Below are positions 34,253 through 43,189 of a DNA stretch of 53,318 nucleotides, piece by piece (within the stretch, counting starts at the first letter, position 1; the number at the start of each line of letters is the position of its first letter). The position numbers were made by a program, and so were the translations under genes. Source of the DNA: Caldilineaceae bacterium (GTDB lineage: Bacteria; Chloroflexota; Anaerolineae; Caldilineales; Caldilineaceae); contig JALSIX010000113.1 in the NCBI GenBank assembly GCA_026989655.1, positions 1 through 53,318 on the forward strand, written 5' to 3'. Under the pieces are notes generated by a model. The model had not been told where the DNA came from. It saw only the letters and a program-made list of their open reading frames with translations, and searched no databases.

Positions 34253-35998
34253 ATGCCGAAACGTGAGCCCATGTCCTCGGTGGACCGGGCCTGGCTCCTC
34301 ATGGACCGCCCCACCAACCGCATGGTCATCAACGGTTTCTGGATCTTCCAGGAGCCCATCGAATACGAAAGGGTTGTGGCGACCTTGGAGGAGCGTCTGC
34401 TCATCCACGACCGCTTTCGTCAGCGGGTGGTAGAGGTCACCGGCCCCACAGGGATGCAGGCCTACTGGGAGGAGGATCCCTACTTCGACATGGAGGCCCA
34501 TGTTCGTCGGGTGGCCCTCCCTCCTCCTGGGGACACGGAGACCCTGCGGGCCTTCATCTCCACCCTGGCCAGCGACCCGTTGGACCGGGAACGCCCCCTG
34601 TGGCAGTTCTACCTGATCGAGAACTACCTGGACGGCAACGTGTTGATGGCTCGGATCCACCACGCGGTCGGAGATGGCGCGGCCCTGGTCCACGTGCTCC
34701 TCTCCTTGGCCGACCGTTCTCCTGAGGGGACCTGGCGCCCACCGCGACGACGGCGGGCCAGGGGGCGCGGCCATCCCCTGGCCCGCTGGCTGCAGGGCAC
34801 TGCCCGCACCGCGTTGGACGTGTTGGAGACCGCTGTGGACCTGAGCGCGGCCCTGGCCAACCAGGGGTTGGAGGTCCTCTCCCGGCCCGGCCACCTGTTG
34901 GAGCTGTTGGACCAGGGGGGGCGTGTCACGGGCAGCGTGGCCGAGGTGTTGGCCAAGCTGGCCCTCATGCCGCCGGACAGCCCCGGCGTCTTCAAGGGCA
35001 AGCTGGGGGTGGCCAAGCGGGTGGCCTGGTCGGATCCCATCCCTCTGGAAGCTGTGAAGACGGTCAAGCAGCTCCTGGGCGCCACCGTGAACGATGTGTT
35101 GGTGGCCGCCCTCACCGGCGCGCTTCGCCGCTACATGATCGCCCGGGGCGACGATCCAGAGGGCAAGGAGCTTCGGGCCATGGTGCCGGTGAACGTGCGG
35201 CCAAAGGACGCGCCCGTCTCCATGGGCAACCGGTTTGCCCTGGTCTATCTGGGGCTCCCCGTGGGGATCCCGGATCCCCTGGCGCGGCTCTTCGAGGTGA
35301 AACGGCGCATGGACCACATCAAGGCCTCTCCCGAGGCCTTGATCACCTTCCAGATCATCCGGGCGCTGGGACGGGCTCCCGGTGAGTTGGCCGGGCCTCT
35401 CATCGAATACTTCGCCAGCAAGGCCAGCGCGGTCCTCACCAACGTACCGGGGCCCCCCCAGAAGCTCTACTTCGCGGGCCGTCGTTTCGACACCCTGGTC
35501 TTCTGGGTGCCCCAATCGGGCAACATCGGCCTGGGCCTCAGCATCTTCAGCTACGGGGGCGAGGTGACCGTGGGAGTGATGAGCGACGCCCACCTGGTGC
35601 CGGATCCCGAGAATCTGGTGCAGGCGTACCACCGGGAATTCGACGAGCTCCTGGCCCTGGCCCAGGTGCCCCACAGGGTGGAGGCCGCCCGGCGTGCCCA
35701 GGGGGGCGCCCACCTCCAGGTTCCGGACCCGGATGGGCGGTCGGCCCAGGAGGTTCCCACCGGCCCCGAGGAGGCCCCCTCCCCGGCCCTCTCCACCGAG
35801 GAGATCACCCTCGCGGAGGCGGACAGGATGGCCGATGCCCTGTTGCAGGAGTTCCTGTCCCTGAAGGACGACCCCGAGCCGGACCGTTGCCGGGCCACCA
35901 CCCGTTCTGGCCGGCGGTGCCGACGTCGTCGCAAGCCAGGCTCCCCCTTCTGTGCCGTCCACCAGATCCGGGCCGAGCATCCCGGGCAACCCTCCTAG
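34253..35998 (+). CDS. Wax ester synthase/diacylglycerol acyltransferase with C-terminal Cys/His motif
   Basis: A 581-residue WS/DGAT family acyltransferase that makes wax esters or triacylglycerols from acyl-CoA. The catalytic HHAVGDG is at 136-142; SSVDRAWLLMDRP near the N-terminus and NVPGPPQKLYFAG later are further family motifs. After about residue 470 comes a Pro-rich linker and then CRATTRSGRRC...PFCAVH (C546-x9-C556-x10-C567-x2-H570), a small putative zinc-binding motif like those in DUF5763-type proteins. That module is unusual on an acyltransferase. GGGAGGAGG precedes the ATG at 34253. Confidence 0.9.
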   Translation: MPKREPMSSVDRAWLLMDRPTNRMVINGFWIFQEPIEYERVVATLEERLLIHDRFRQRVVEVTGPTGMQAYWEEDPYFDMEAHVRRVALPPPGDTETLRAFISTLASDPLDRERPLWQFYLIENYLDGNVLMARIHHAVGDGAALVHVLLSLADRSPEGTWRPPRRRRARGRGHPLARWLQGTARTALDVLETAVDLSAALANQGLEVLSRPGHLLELLDQGGRVTGSVAEVLAKLALMPPDSPGVFKGKLGVAKRVAWSDPIPLEAVKTVKQLLGATVNDVLVAALTGALRRYMIARGDDPEGKELRAMVPVNVRPKDAPVSMGNRFALVYLGLPVGIPDPLARLFEVKRRMDHIKASPEALITFQIIRALGRAPGELAGPLIEYFASKASAVLTNVPGPPQKLYFAGRRFDTLVFWVPQSGNIGLGLSIFSYGGEVTVGVMSDAHLVPDPENLVQAYHREFDELLALAQVPHRVEAARRAQGGAHLQVPDPDGRSAQEVPTGPEEAPSPALSTEEITLAEADRMADALLQEFLSLKDDPEPDRCRATTRSGRRCRRRRKPGSPFCAVHQIRAEHPGQPS

Positions 35999-36207
35999 GA
36001 GGGGCCAGTTGTCCATGGCCCCAGGGCGCGGTCCATTGCCCCTCGTCGCACCCGCCGTTTCCCTCCGCCCCGTCCTGAACTTCTCTGGATTCTCTGGAGA
36101 AGCGCACCGGGCTGGAGCTGCGCCCGATCGTCCAACCCGTGCGGGGTCTAAAACGCTTTTGGGGTCTGTCCACGTCCGGCTTTCCACCCTGTCCAGGAGG
36201 GTCCGCC

Positions 36208-37611
36208 ATGGCCAAGATCGTCTTCATCGGCGCGGGCAGCACCGTCTTCGCCAAGAACCTGATGGGGGACATCCTCAGCTACCCGGAGCTGGCCCAGGAC
36301 TGTCATCTGGTGCTCCACGACATCGACCCGGAACGGCTGCGCACCTCGGCCATCGTGGCCCACAAGGTGGCCGAGGCCCTGGGCGTCTCCCCCCGGATCG
36401 AGGCCACCTTGGACCGGCGCCGCGCGCTGGTGGGCGCGGACTACGCCATCACCATGGTCCAGGTGGGTGGGTATCGGCCCGCCACGGTCATCGATTTCGA
36501 GATCCCCAAGAAGTATGGCCTGCGCCAGACCATTGCCGATACCCTGGGCATCGGCGGCATCATGCGAGGGCTGCGGACCATCCCGGTGCTCCTGGAGATG
36601 TGTCGGGACATGGAGGAGGTCTGCCCCGACGTCACCCTGCTCCAGTACGTGAACCCCATGGCCATGAACTGTTGGGCCATCAGCCGGGCCAGCGGCATCC
36701 GGACCGTGGGCCTGTGCCACAGTGTCCAGGGCACGGCCCGCCAACTGGCCCACGACATCGGCGTGCCCGTCGAAGAGGTCCACTACCTGTGTGCGGGCAT
36801 CAACCACATGGCCTTCTACCTGCGCTTCGAGCGGAACGGTCAGGACCTCTACCCGGAGCTCCGGCGGGTCCTGGAGGAGGGCCGGGTGCCTCCGTGGAAC
36901 CGGGTGCGCTATGCGGTCTTCCAGCGGTTCGGCTACTTCGTCACCGAGTCCAGCGAGCACTTCGCGGAGTACGTGCCCTGGTTCATCAAGCGGGACCGGC
37001 CCGACCTCATCGAGCGCTTCCACATTCCCCTGGACGAGTACATCCGCCGCTGCGAGCTCCAGATCCGGGGCTGGGCGCGGCTGCGCCACCTGTTGGAGGA
37101 CGAGAACGTCCGTTTTCGGGCCGCGGTCCATGCCCCGGGGGAGCACATCCCGGCCGAGGTGGCCATGTACCAGGAGGACGCCCCGGATCGGGAGGCACGG
37201 GAGGTGGACCCGATCCTCACCGTCCGGCGGAGCATGGAGTACGGTTCCCAGATCATCCACAGCATGGAGACGCATACCCCCCGGGTGATCTACGGCAACG
37301 TGCCCAACCACGGCCTCATCGACAACCTGCCGCCGGGATGTTGCGTGGAGGTTCCCTGTCTGGTGGACCGGAACGGGATCCAGCCCGTCCGCGTCGGCCC
37401 CTTGCCCCCTCAACTGGCCGGGCTCATGCAGACCAACATCAACGTCCAGGCCCTGACCGTGGAGGCGGCCCTCACCGGGAAGCGGGAACACATCTACCAC
37501 GCGGCACTCCTGGATCCCCACACCGCGGCAGAGCTGGACATGGACCAGATCGTGGCCCTGGTGGACGAGCTCATCCAGGCCCATGGGGACTGGTTGCCGC
37601 CGTTCCACTGA
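36208..37611 (+). CDS. GH4 family NAD-dependent alpha-glycosidase (AglA/MelA-like)
   Basis: A 467-residue glycosidase of family GH4, which uses NAD+ and Mn2+ in an oxidation-elimination mechanism. The Rossmann start MAKIVFIGAGSTVFAKNL binds NAD; the metal ligands fit C170 (LCHSVQGT) and H200 (GINHMAF). VNPMAMN and YGNVPNHG are further family motifs. The sequence is closest in style to alpha-galactosidases, though alpha-glucosidase or glucuronidase activity is possible. CAGGAGG precedes the ATG. No sugar transporter is directly adjacent; the solute-binding protein gene is about 4 kb downstream. The 209-bp gap on its left holds only a weak 6-bp hairpin near 36080-36102. Confidence 0.93.
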   Translation: MAKIVFIGAGSTVFAKNLMGDILSYPELAQDCHLVLHDIDPERLRTSAIVAHKVAEALGVSPRIEATLDRRRALVGADYAITMVQVGGYRPATVIDFEIPKKYGLRQTIADTLGIGGIMRGLRTIPVLLEMCRDMEEVCPDVTLLQYVNPMAMNCWAISRASGIRTVGLCHSVQGTARQLAHDIGVPVEEVHYLCAGINHMAFYLRFERNGQDLYPELRRVLEEGRVPPWNRVRYAVFQRFGYFVTESSEHFAEYVPWFIKRDRPDLIERFHIPLDEYIRRCELQIRGWARLRHLLEDENVRFRAAVHAPGEHIPAEVAMYQEDAPDREAREVDPILTVRRSMEYGSQIIHSMETHTPRVIYGNVPNHGLIDNLPPGCCVEVPCLVDRNGIQPVRVGPLPPQLAGLMQTNINVQALTVEAALTGKREHIYHAALLDPHTAAELDMDQIVALVDELIQAHGDWLPPFH

Positions 37612-37641
37612 GAACACGCTCTTTTTCAGCGGGCCGAGGAT

Positions 37642-37671
37642 TTGCCCCCGGGTCTTCTCTCCCGGTACAAT
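37642..37671 (+). promoter_or_regulatory. Leaderless promoter of the SNF2 gene
   Basis: TTGCCC (37642-37647), an 18-nt spacer and TACAAT (37666-37671). The ATG at 37679 is 7 nt beyond the -10 box, so the predicted transcript starts at or one base before the start codon. No ribosome-binding site is present. Confidence 0.65.
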
Positions 37672-37678
37672 GTCCTGT

Positions 37679-40600
37679 ATGCCCTTGACGATCCATGCTG
37701 CCTGGCTGATCCGTGCCGAGAGCCCAGCTCCAGACGGCGAGCTGTTCATCTGGGCCGAATACCACGCTATTCCCGGGGCCCGCCGGGATGCGGAGGGGGC
37801 GGCGGCCCAGAACGGCCGGCCGGCCGACCAGCGGACCCCCAACGGTCGCGGCCGGATCCCCTCTCATCCGGCCCAGGTTCCTGTGGGCCAGCTTCGCCCT
37901 CTCCTGGGCCCCTTGGGCGGAGGCATGGTCCCGGAGACCCGACCCGCCAACACCCAGGTCTGGTTGCCCACCTGTCGGGGCGAACCCCAGACCCGGACCC
38001 GTTCCCTGGGAACGGCCCCCCTTCCGGACCGGGACGCCCAGGCCCCTGTCCATCTGGCCCCCTGGCAGGTGACGGGCCTGGTCCTGGGGCCCATGGATGC
38101 CCTGACCTTCCTGGCCTCCCTGCAGGACCGCCGTCGAGCCGATGTGGTGCTGGGCCAGACCTACCTGCGCCATATCCGGCTGGGCAACGACCTGCGCTTC
38201 TGGGGACACGCTGCCAAGTTCACCCTGGAGATCCTGGCCGGCCAGCACTACCTGCCCGGCCTCCAGGCAGATGCCCAGGGCGGATTCCACAGCCTCTGGA
38301 CGCCCTACCTGACCGAGGGCCGCCTCCAGGAGCAGGTGGCCCGACTTCTGGAGGCCATGCCCCCCGTCTGTCGGGCCTACGGGCTGGAGACCCTGGACCA
38401 GGCTCCGGCGCCCGACCACCTGCTGGAACACTTTCTCGCCACCCTGGTGGACCGGGCCGTCCGTCTCTGGACCGCGGAGCTGCCGTCGGTGGGGGATTCT
38501 CCCGGTGCCCTCTGGCTGGCAAGCCTCCAGAGCCCTTCGAACCGCCTGCCGCTCCCTCCGCAGCCGGCCCATCGGCTCTACCAGGACTGGGTGAGCTGGC
38601 TGGAGCAGCTTCGGGCCACTGCCTGGGATGCCCAGGTCCGGGTGGCCTTCGAGCTGGAGCCGCCGGAGTTGGCGTCTGCGCCTGGGGCCCCAGAGACCCT
38701 GGAGAAGGACGCCCTCTGGACCCTGCACTACTGCCTGCAGGCCCAGGACGATCCGGAGATCCGTGTCCCCGCGGAGGAGGTCTGGCGGGCCCAGGGCACC
38801 AGCCTGCGGGTGGAGGGCCGGCGCTTCGATCAGCCCCAGGAACGTCTGCTGGCGGGCCTGGGCGCGGCCAGCCGCCTCTTTCCGCCCATCCAGGAGAGCC
38901 TGCGCACCTCTCGCCCCATCCATGTCCGCCTGACCACGGCCCAGGCCTACCAGTTCCTCCGGGACGCGGGCCCGTTGTTGGCCAGCAGCGGTTTCGGGGT
39001 CGTCCTGCCCTCCTGGTGGCATCGGCAGGAGGTGGCCCGTCTGGGCCTTCGCCTGCGTCTCTTCTCTCCGGAGCCGGGCTCTGCGGATAGCCATGCTGTT
39101 GGGCGGCCAGAGGTCCGCTACCGCTGGGACCTGACCTTGGGCGACCGGGTGCTCAGCCCGGAGGAGTTCGAGCGCCTGGCCAGCCTGGACACCCCTCTGA
39201 TCCACGTGGGCGGCCGTTGGGTGGAGCTGGATCCGGAGCAGGTGGCGGTGGCCCGCCGCTTCCTGGAACGCAACCGGACCGAGGGGCGGATGCCTCTCCT
39301 CCAGGCCATTCGCCTGGCCCAGGTCCACCGGACCCAGGCCGAGGAGGCTGCGCCAGGCGTGGAGAGCGGCCGGAGCTGGCTCCCCGTGGATGGCCTGGAC
39401 CTGCCCGAGCTGCTCCCGTTGGAACAGGTCCAGATCCAGGGATGGCTGGAACAGGCCCTGGACCGGCTGCAAGGGACGGCACCCCTGGAGGAGCTGGAGG
39501 AGCCCGAGGGCTTTGTGGGCCGTCTGCGGCCCTACCAACGCCGTGGGCTGGCCTGGCTGGTGACCATGCGGGAGCTGGGCCTGGGGGCCTGTCTGGCCGA
39601 CGACATGGGTTTGGGCAAGACCATCCAGGCCATTGCCCTGTTGCTGCACACCCGGAACCAGGCCGCTGCCCGGGGGGAGCGGTTGGCCCCTGCCCTGTTG
39701 GTCTGCCCCACCAGCGTGGTCACCAACTGGCGGCACGAGGTGGAGCGCTTCGCCCCAGGGCTGCGGGTGTTGGCCCACCACGGCAGCGGACGTTGGAACG
39801 GCCATGGGCTCCGGCGCGGCCTGGACCGGTACGATCTGGTCATCACCAGCTACGGCACGGCCCGGCGCGATCTGGAGCTCCTGGAGCAGGTCCATTGGAG
39901 CGACGTGATCCTGGACGAGGCCCAGAACATCAAGAACCCCGGGGCCAAACAGACCCAGGCCGTGCGGCGCCTGCGCGCGGACAATCGGGTGGCCCTCACC
40001 GGCACCCCGGTGGAGAACCGGCTCCTGGAGCTCTGGAGCATCATGGAGTTCCTGAACCCGGGCTACCTGGGGCGGCGGGAACGGTTCCGAAAGCAGTTCG
40101 TCCTGCCCATCGAGCGCTACAACGATCCCGAGGCCGCGGCCACCCTCCGGCGGCTGGTCCAGCCCTTCCTGCTGCGCCGGCTGAAGACGGATCCCTCCAT
40201 CCTGTCGGACCTGCCGGCGAAGAACGAGATGGTGGTCTACTGCTCCCTCACTCCGGAGCAGATCGCCCTCTACGACCGGGTGGTCCGGGAGACCCTGGAA
40301 CATCTGGATGTCGCCCAGGGGATCCAGCGCCGGGGGCAGGTGTTGGCCCTGTTGACCAAGCTGAAGCAGATCTGCAACCATCCGGCCCATTACCTGGGCC
40401 AGAAGGGCCCGTTGCGAGGGCGCAGCGGCAAGCTGACCCGGCTCGCGGAGATGTTGGAGGAGGTGTTGGAGAGCGGGCACCGGGCCCTGGTGTTCACCCA
40501 GTTCGTGGAGATGGGCCAGCTCCTGAAGGCCCACCTGGAAGAGCTCTTCGGCCAGGAGGTGCTCTTCCTCCACGGGGGCCTCTCCGCGGCCCAGCGCGGC

Positions 40601-40981
40601 GAGATGGTCCAGCTGTTCCAGGAGGGCCGGAACGCGCCGCCCATCTTCGTCCTCAGCCTCCGGGCCGGCGGCCTGGGCCTGAACCTGACCCGGGCCAACC
40701 ATGTCTTCCACTTCGATCGTTGGTGGAACCCGGCCGTGGAGAACCAGGCCACCGATCGGGCCTTCCGCATCGGCCAGCAGCGTTCCGTCCAGGTGTACAA
40801 GTTCGTGGTGGCCGGTACCCTGGAGGAACGGATCCACGAGCTCATCGAGAGCAAACAGAACCTGGCCGAGGCCATTGTGGGCAGCGGCGAGGACTGGCTG
40901 GCCGAGCTGGACACAGAGGAGCTGCGCCGGCTGCTGGAGCTGCGCCGGGACGCGGTGGACGCGGTGGAGGTCCTGGAGTGA
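37679..40981 (+). CDS. SNF2-family DEAD/H helicase-like ATPase
   Basis: An 1100-residue Swi2/Snf2 ATPase of the bacterial HepA-like group. Residues about 1-600 hold poorly conserved sequence and a bacterial SNF2-associated domain (around 400-560); the motor follows: DDMGLGKTIQ (near 641), LVCPTSVVTNW, DEAQNIKN (near 746), TGTPVENRL (near 774), and the second lobe with GGLGLNL, HFDRWWNP and DRAFRIGQ. Such proteins translocate on duplex DNA and remodel bound proteins such as RNA polymerase. The start at 37679 rests on the adjacent leaderless promoter. It overlaps the SWIM gene by 4 nt (GTGA), a common bacterial pairing. Confidence 0.93.
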   Translation: MPLTIHAAWLIRAESPAPDGELFIWAEYHAIPGARRDAEGAAAQNGRPADQRTPNGRGRIPSHPAQVPVGQLRPLLGPLGGGMVPETRPANTQVWLPTCRGEPQTRTRSLGTAPLPDRDAQAPVHLAPWQVTGLVLGPMDALTFLASLQDRRRADVVLGQTYLRHIRLGNDLRFWGHAAKFTLEILAGQHYLPGLQADAQGGFHSLWTPYLTEGRLQEQVARLLEAMPPVCRAYGLETLDQAPAPDHLLEHFLATLVDRAVRLWTAELPSVGDSPGALWLASLQSPSNRLPLPPQPAHRLYQDWVSWLEQLRATAWDAQVRVAFELEPPELASAPGAPETLEKDALWTLHYCLQAQDDPEIRVPAEEVWRAQGTSLRVEGRRFDQPQERLLAGLGAASRLFPPIQESLRTSRPIHVRLTTAQAYQFLRDAGPLLASSGFGVVLPSWWHRQEVARLGLRLRLFSPEPGSADSHAVGRPEVRYRWDLTLGDRVLSPEEFERLASLDTPLIHVGGRWVELDPEQVAVARRFLERNRTEGRMPLLQAIRLAQVHRTQAEEAAPGVESGRSWLPVDGLDLPELLPLEQVQIQGWLEQALDRLQGTAPLEELEEPEGFVGRLRPYQRRGLAWLVTMRELGLGACLADDMGLGKTIQAIALLLHTRNQAAARGERLAPALLVCPTSVVTNWRHEVERFAPGLRVLAHHGSGRWNGHGLRRGLDRYDLVITSYGTARRDLELLEQVHWSDVILDEAQNIKNPGAKQTQAVRRLRADNRVALTGTPVENRLLELWSIMEFLNPGYLGRRERFRKQFVLPIERYNDPEAAATLRRLVQPFLLRRLKTDPSILSDLPAKNEMVVYCSLTPEQIALYDRVVRETLEHLDVAQGIQRRGQVLALLTKLKQICNHPAHYLGQKGPLRGRSGKLTRLAEMLEEVLESGHRALVFTQFVEMGQLLKAHLEELFGQEVLFLHGGLSAAQRGEMVQLFQEGRNAPPIFVLSLRAGGLGLNLTRANHVFHFDRWWNPAVENQATDRAFRIGQQRSVQVYKFVVAGTLEERIHELIESKQNLAEAIVGSGEDWLAELDTEELRRLLELRRDAVDAVEVLE

Positions 40982-41811
40982 GCCGCGGTCCGTGGAACAC
41001 CCCGCCCCAGTGGTCGCAACGGTGGCACCGGTGGTTGGCCCACCTGGGCCTGGACGTGTACATGCGCCAGGGCCGTCGCTATGCCCAGCGCGGCGCCATC
41101 CAGAGCGCCCAGATCTACGGTGGCCAGGCCCACATCCAGGTGGACGACGGTGCCCAGACCTGTCAGGTCACTCTGGGATGGGCTCCCCTCTCCGACCGGG
41201 AATGGGAGACGGTATTGGGCCATCTGGCCCACGACACCCTGGCCACCGCCCAGCTCCTGGCCGGGGAGATGCCCCAGGAGGTGGAGGCCCTCTTCCGCCG
41301 GGCAGGCGTGGATCTCCTGCCCGAGGAGATGGACGAGATGGCCATGGCCTGCAGCGGCTGTGGCCAGGAGACCATGCCCTGCCGCCACGTGGCCGCTGGA
41401 CTCTACGTGTTGGGCCAGATGGTGGCGGAAGATCCATGGATCCTCTTTCGCCTCCGCGGCCGCGATCGGCACCAGGTCCTCCAGGCTCTCCGGCGTCTGC
41501 GGCAATCGGACCTCTCCAGCGGGGAGGCGGCTCCGGCCCCTTCCGAACTGGGCACGTTGGCCGGGCGGGCGCCCTCGGTGCCCCTCAGCGTGGAGCTGGA
41601 CGCGTTCTGGGGCCAGGCCCGTAAGCTGGACGAGCTGGCCCATCGGATCGGTCCGCCCCCCATCCAGTTGGCCCTGCTGCGTCGGCTGGGGGCCCCTCCC
41701 TTTTCCCGGCAGAGCCTGGAGATCTACGAGCGGCTCCGGGAGATCTACACCCGGGTGACCCAGGCCGCTCTGGAGCTGGCCTACGCGCCCCATCTCGACC
41801 AGGAGGAATGA
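40978..41811 (+). CDS. SWIM zinc-finger protein partnered with SNF2
   Basis: A 277-residue protein. A SWIM-like zinc site is formed by C125, C128, C135 and H137 (ACSGCGQETMPCRHVAAGLY); the usual SWIM pattern is CxC...CxH, so the CxxC spacing is slightly atypical. The N-terminus (WSQRWHRWLAHLGLD, RRYAQRGAI) matches bacterial SWIM proteins encoded next to SNF2 helicases, where they probably help bind DNA or protein. The GTG start at 40978 overlaps the helicase stop, so synthesis is coupled. The C-terminal third is helical with no known domain. Confidence 0.87.
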   Translation: MSRGPWNTPPQWSQRWHRWLAHLGLDVYMRQGRRYAQRGAIQSAQIYGGQAHIQVDDGAQTCQVTLGWAPLSDREWETVLGHLAHDTLATAQLLAGEMPQEVEALFRRAGVDLLPEEMDEMAMACSGCGQETMPCRHVAAGLYVLGQMVAEDPWILFRLRGRDRHQVLQALRRLRQSDLSSGEAAPAPSELGTLAGRAPSVPLSVELDAFWGQARKLDELAHRIGPPPIQLALLRRLGAPPFSRQSLEIYERLREIYTRVTQAALELAYAPHLDQEE

Positions 41812-41845
41812 GCCCTCCTGCCGACGGCCTGCAAGGAGGAGTCCC

Positions 41846-43189
41846 GTGCACGTGCTGTCCACCCGGAATCTGGTGCCCTTCCTGGTCGTCGCGGCCCTGG
41901 CCCTGTTGGCCGGCTGTGGCCGGGGAGCTCGGTCGGAGCCCACGCCGACCCCCGCTCCCGTGGCCGGCCCCATCTCCGACGAGCCCGTGGTCCAGAAGGC
42001 CTCCCCCCAGATGCCCGTCTCCCCGGACACCCTGCCTCCGGCCCCTCCCGCTCCCACACCCACGGCCCCGGTCCCCATGGCCGGGACCCTGTCCCTCTGG
42101 CATTCCTGGGCCGGGCAGGACGGGGACGCGCTGGCCCAGATCCTGGCCGGCTTCCAGGACCGCTACCCGGAACTGGCCTTGGAGACCCTGTTCGTGGGCT
42201 ACAGTCGCCTGGCCCAGGGGTACGCCTCCGCGGTCTCCGCGGGCGGTGGCCCGGATCTGCTGCTGGGGCCCAACTGGTGGTTGGAGGACCTGGTGGCCGC
42301 GGAGGTCCTGGCCCCCCTGGACGAGCAGGTGCCCCCGGAGGTCCTGGAGGGCTACCTCCCGGCCGCGGTGGAGAACCTCCGCTACGACGGCCGGCTCTAC
42401 GGTCTGCCCACCCACGTGGAGCTGGTGGCCCTCTACGTGAATCGACGGCTGCTGGGCGACCGGCCGGTGCCGGCCACTACCGAGGAGCTGCTCGCGTACG
42501 CGCGGGAGGACCCTCGCCTGGGAGCCGGCCTGTATGCCAACCTCTACCATCTCTCCTGGGGCTTCGCCGCGTACGGGGCCACCTTCTTCGATGCCCAGGG
42601 CCGGCTGGTGTTGGACCAGGGCGACGGCGCGGCCCGGTTCCTGGAATGGCTGCGTCGTGCCCAGGAGACACCGGGCATCTTTGTCTCGCCGGACTACGGC
42701 ATGCTCATCGACCGCTTCAAGAAGGGAGAGTTCGCCTTCTTCGTGGACGGGCCCTGGAGCCGGGCAGAGCTCACAGAGGCTCTGGGGGCGGACCTGGCCG
42801 TGGCTCCCCTGCCCGCGGGGCCGGCGGGCCCTGCCCGGCCCTGGCTCAGCGCGGACGGGGTCTTCCTGAACCCCAACATCTCCCCGGCACAGACGGCCCG
42901 GGCCCTGGCCCTGGCCCGCCACGTGAGCTCTGCCGAGAGCGGGAGCCTGTGGGCCCAGACCTCGGGACGGATCCCGGCCCAGGTGGAGGCGGATGTGGGC
43001 GCCGATCGCCTGGTCCGGGGCTTCCTGGCCCAGGCCCAGCAGGCCCTGCCCGAGCCCAACCGGCCGGAGATGGTCGCGGTCTACACCTACGCGGGGGACA
43101 TGGTGCTGAAGGTGCTGGGCGGCGATGCCTCCCCCGAGCAGGCGGTGGTGGAAGCGGTCACACTGATCCAGGAGGAGACGGGGCCATGA
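41846..43189 (+). CDS. Extracellular solute-binding lipoprotein (ABC family 1)
   Basis: A 447-residue lipoprotein with GTG start at 41846 and AAGGAGG upstream. The lipobox LLAGC (C24) is followed by a Pro/Thr-rich tether to about residue 78. The binding domain begins LSLWHSWAGQDGDAL and carries GGGPDLLLGPNWWLEDL, YGLPTHVELVALYVNR and FKKGEFAFFVDGPW, all typical of sugar-binding (MalE-like) family 1 proteins. No permease or ATPase gene is adjacent, so it is an orphan or shares a distant transporter. It overlaps the next gene by 4 nt (ATGA at 43186). Confidence 0.9.
   Translation: MHVLSTRNLVPFLVVAALALLAGCGRGARSEPTPTPAPVAGPISDEPVVQKASPQMPVSPDTLPPAPPAPTPTAPVPMAGTLSLWHSWAGQDGDALAQILAGFQDRYPELALETLFVGYSRLAQGYASAVSAGGGPDLLLGPNWWLEDLVAAEVLAPLDEQVPPEVLEGYLPAAVENLRYDGRLYGLPTHVELVALYVNRRLLGDRPVPATTEELLAYAREDPRLGAGLYANLYHLSWGFAAYGATFFDAQGRLVLDQGDGAARFLEWLRRAQETPGIFVSPDYGMLIDRFKKGEFAFFVDGPWSRAELTEALGADLAVAPLPAGPAGPARPWLSADGVFLNPNISPAQTARALALARHVSSAESGSLWAQTSGRIPAQVEADVGADRLVRGFLAQAQQALPEPNRPEMVAVYTYAGDMVLKVLGGDASPEQAVVEAVTLIQEETGP

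Noticed and set aside
36080-36102. A CTTCTC...GAGAAG inverted repeat between the WS/DGAT and GH4 genes
   Set aside because: The stem is only 6 bp with an 11-nt loop, too weak to call a terminator.
37571-40837. A 1088-codon minus-strand open frame opposite the SNF2 gene
   Set aside because: The plus-strand frame has all helicase motifs; the antisense translation is Gln/Leu/Gly/Pro-rich with no motif. It is a shadow frame.
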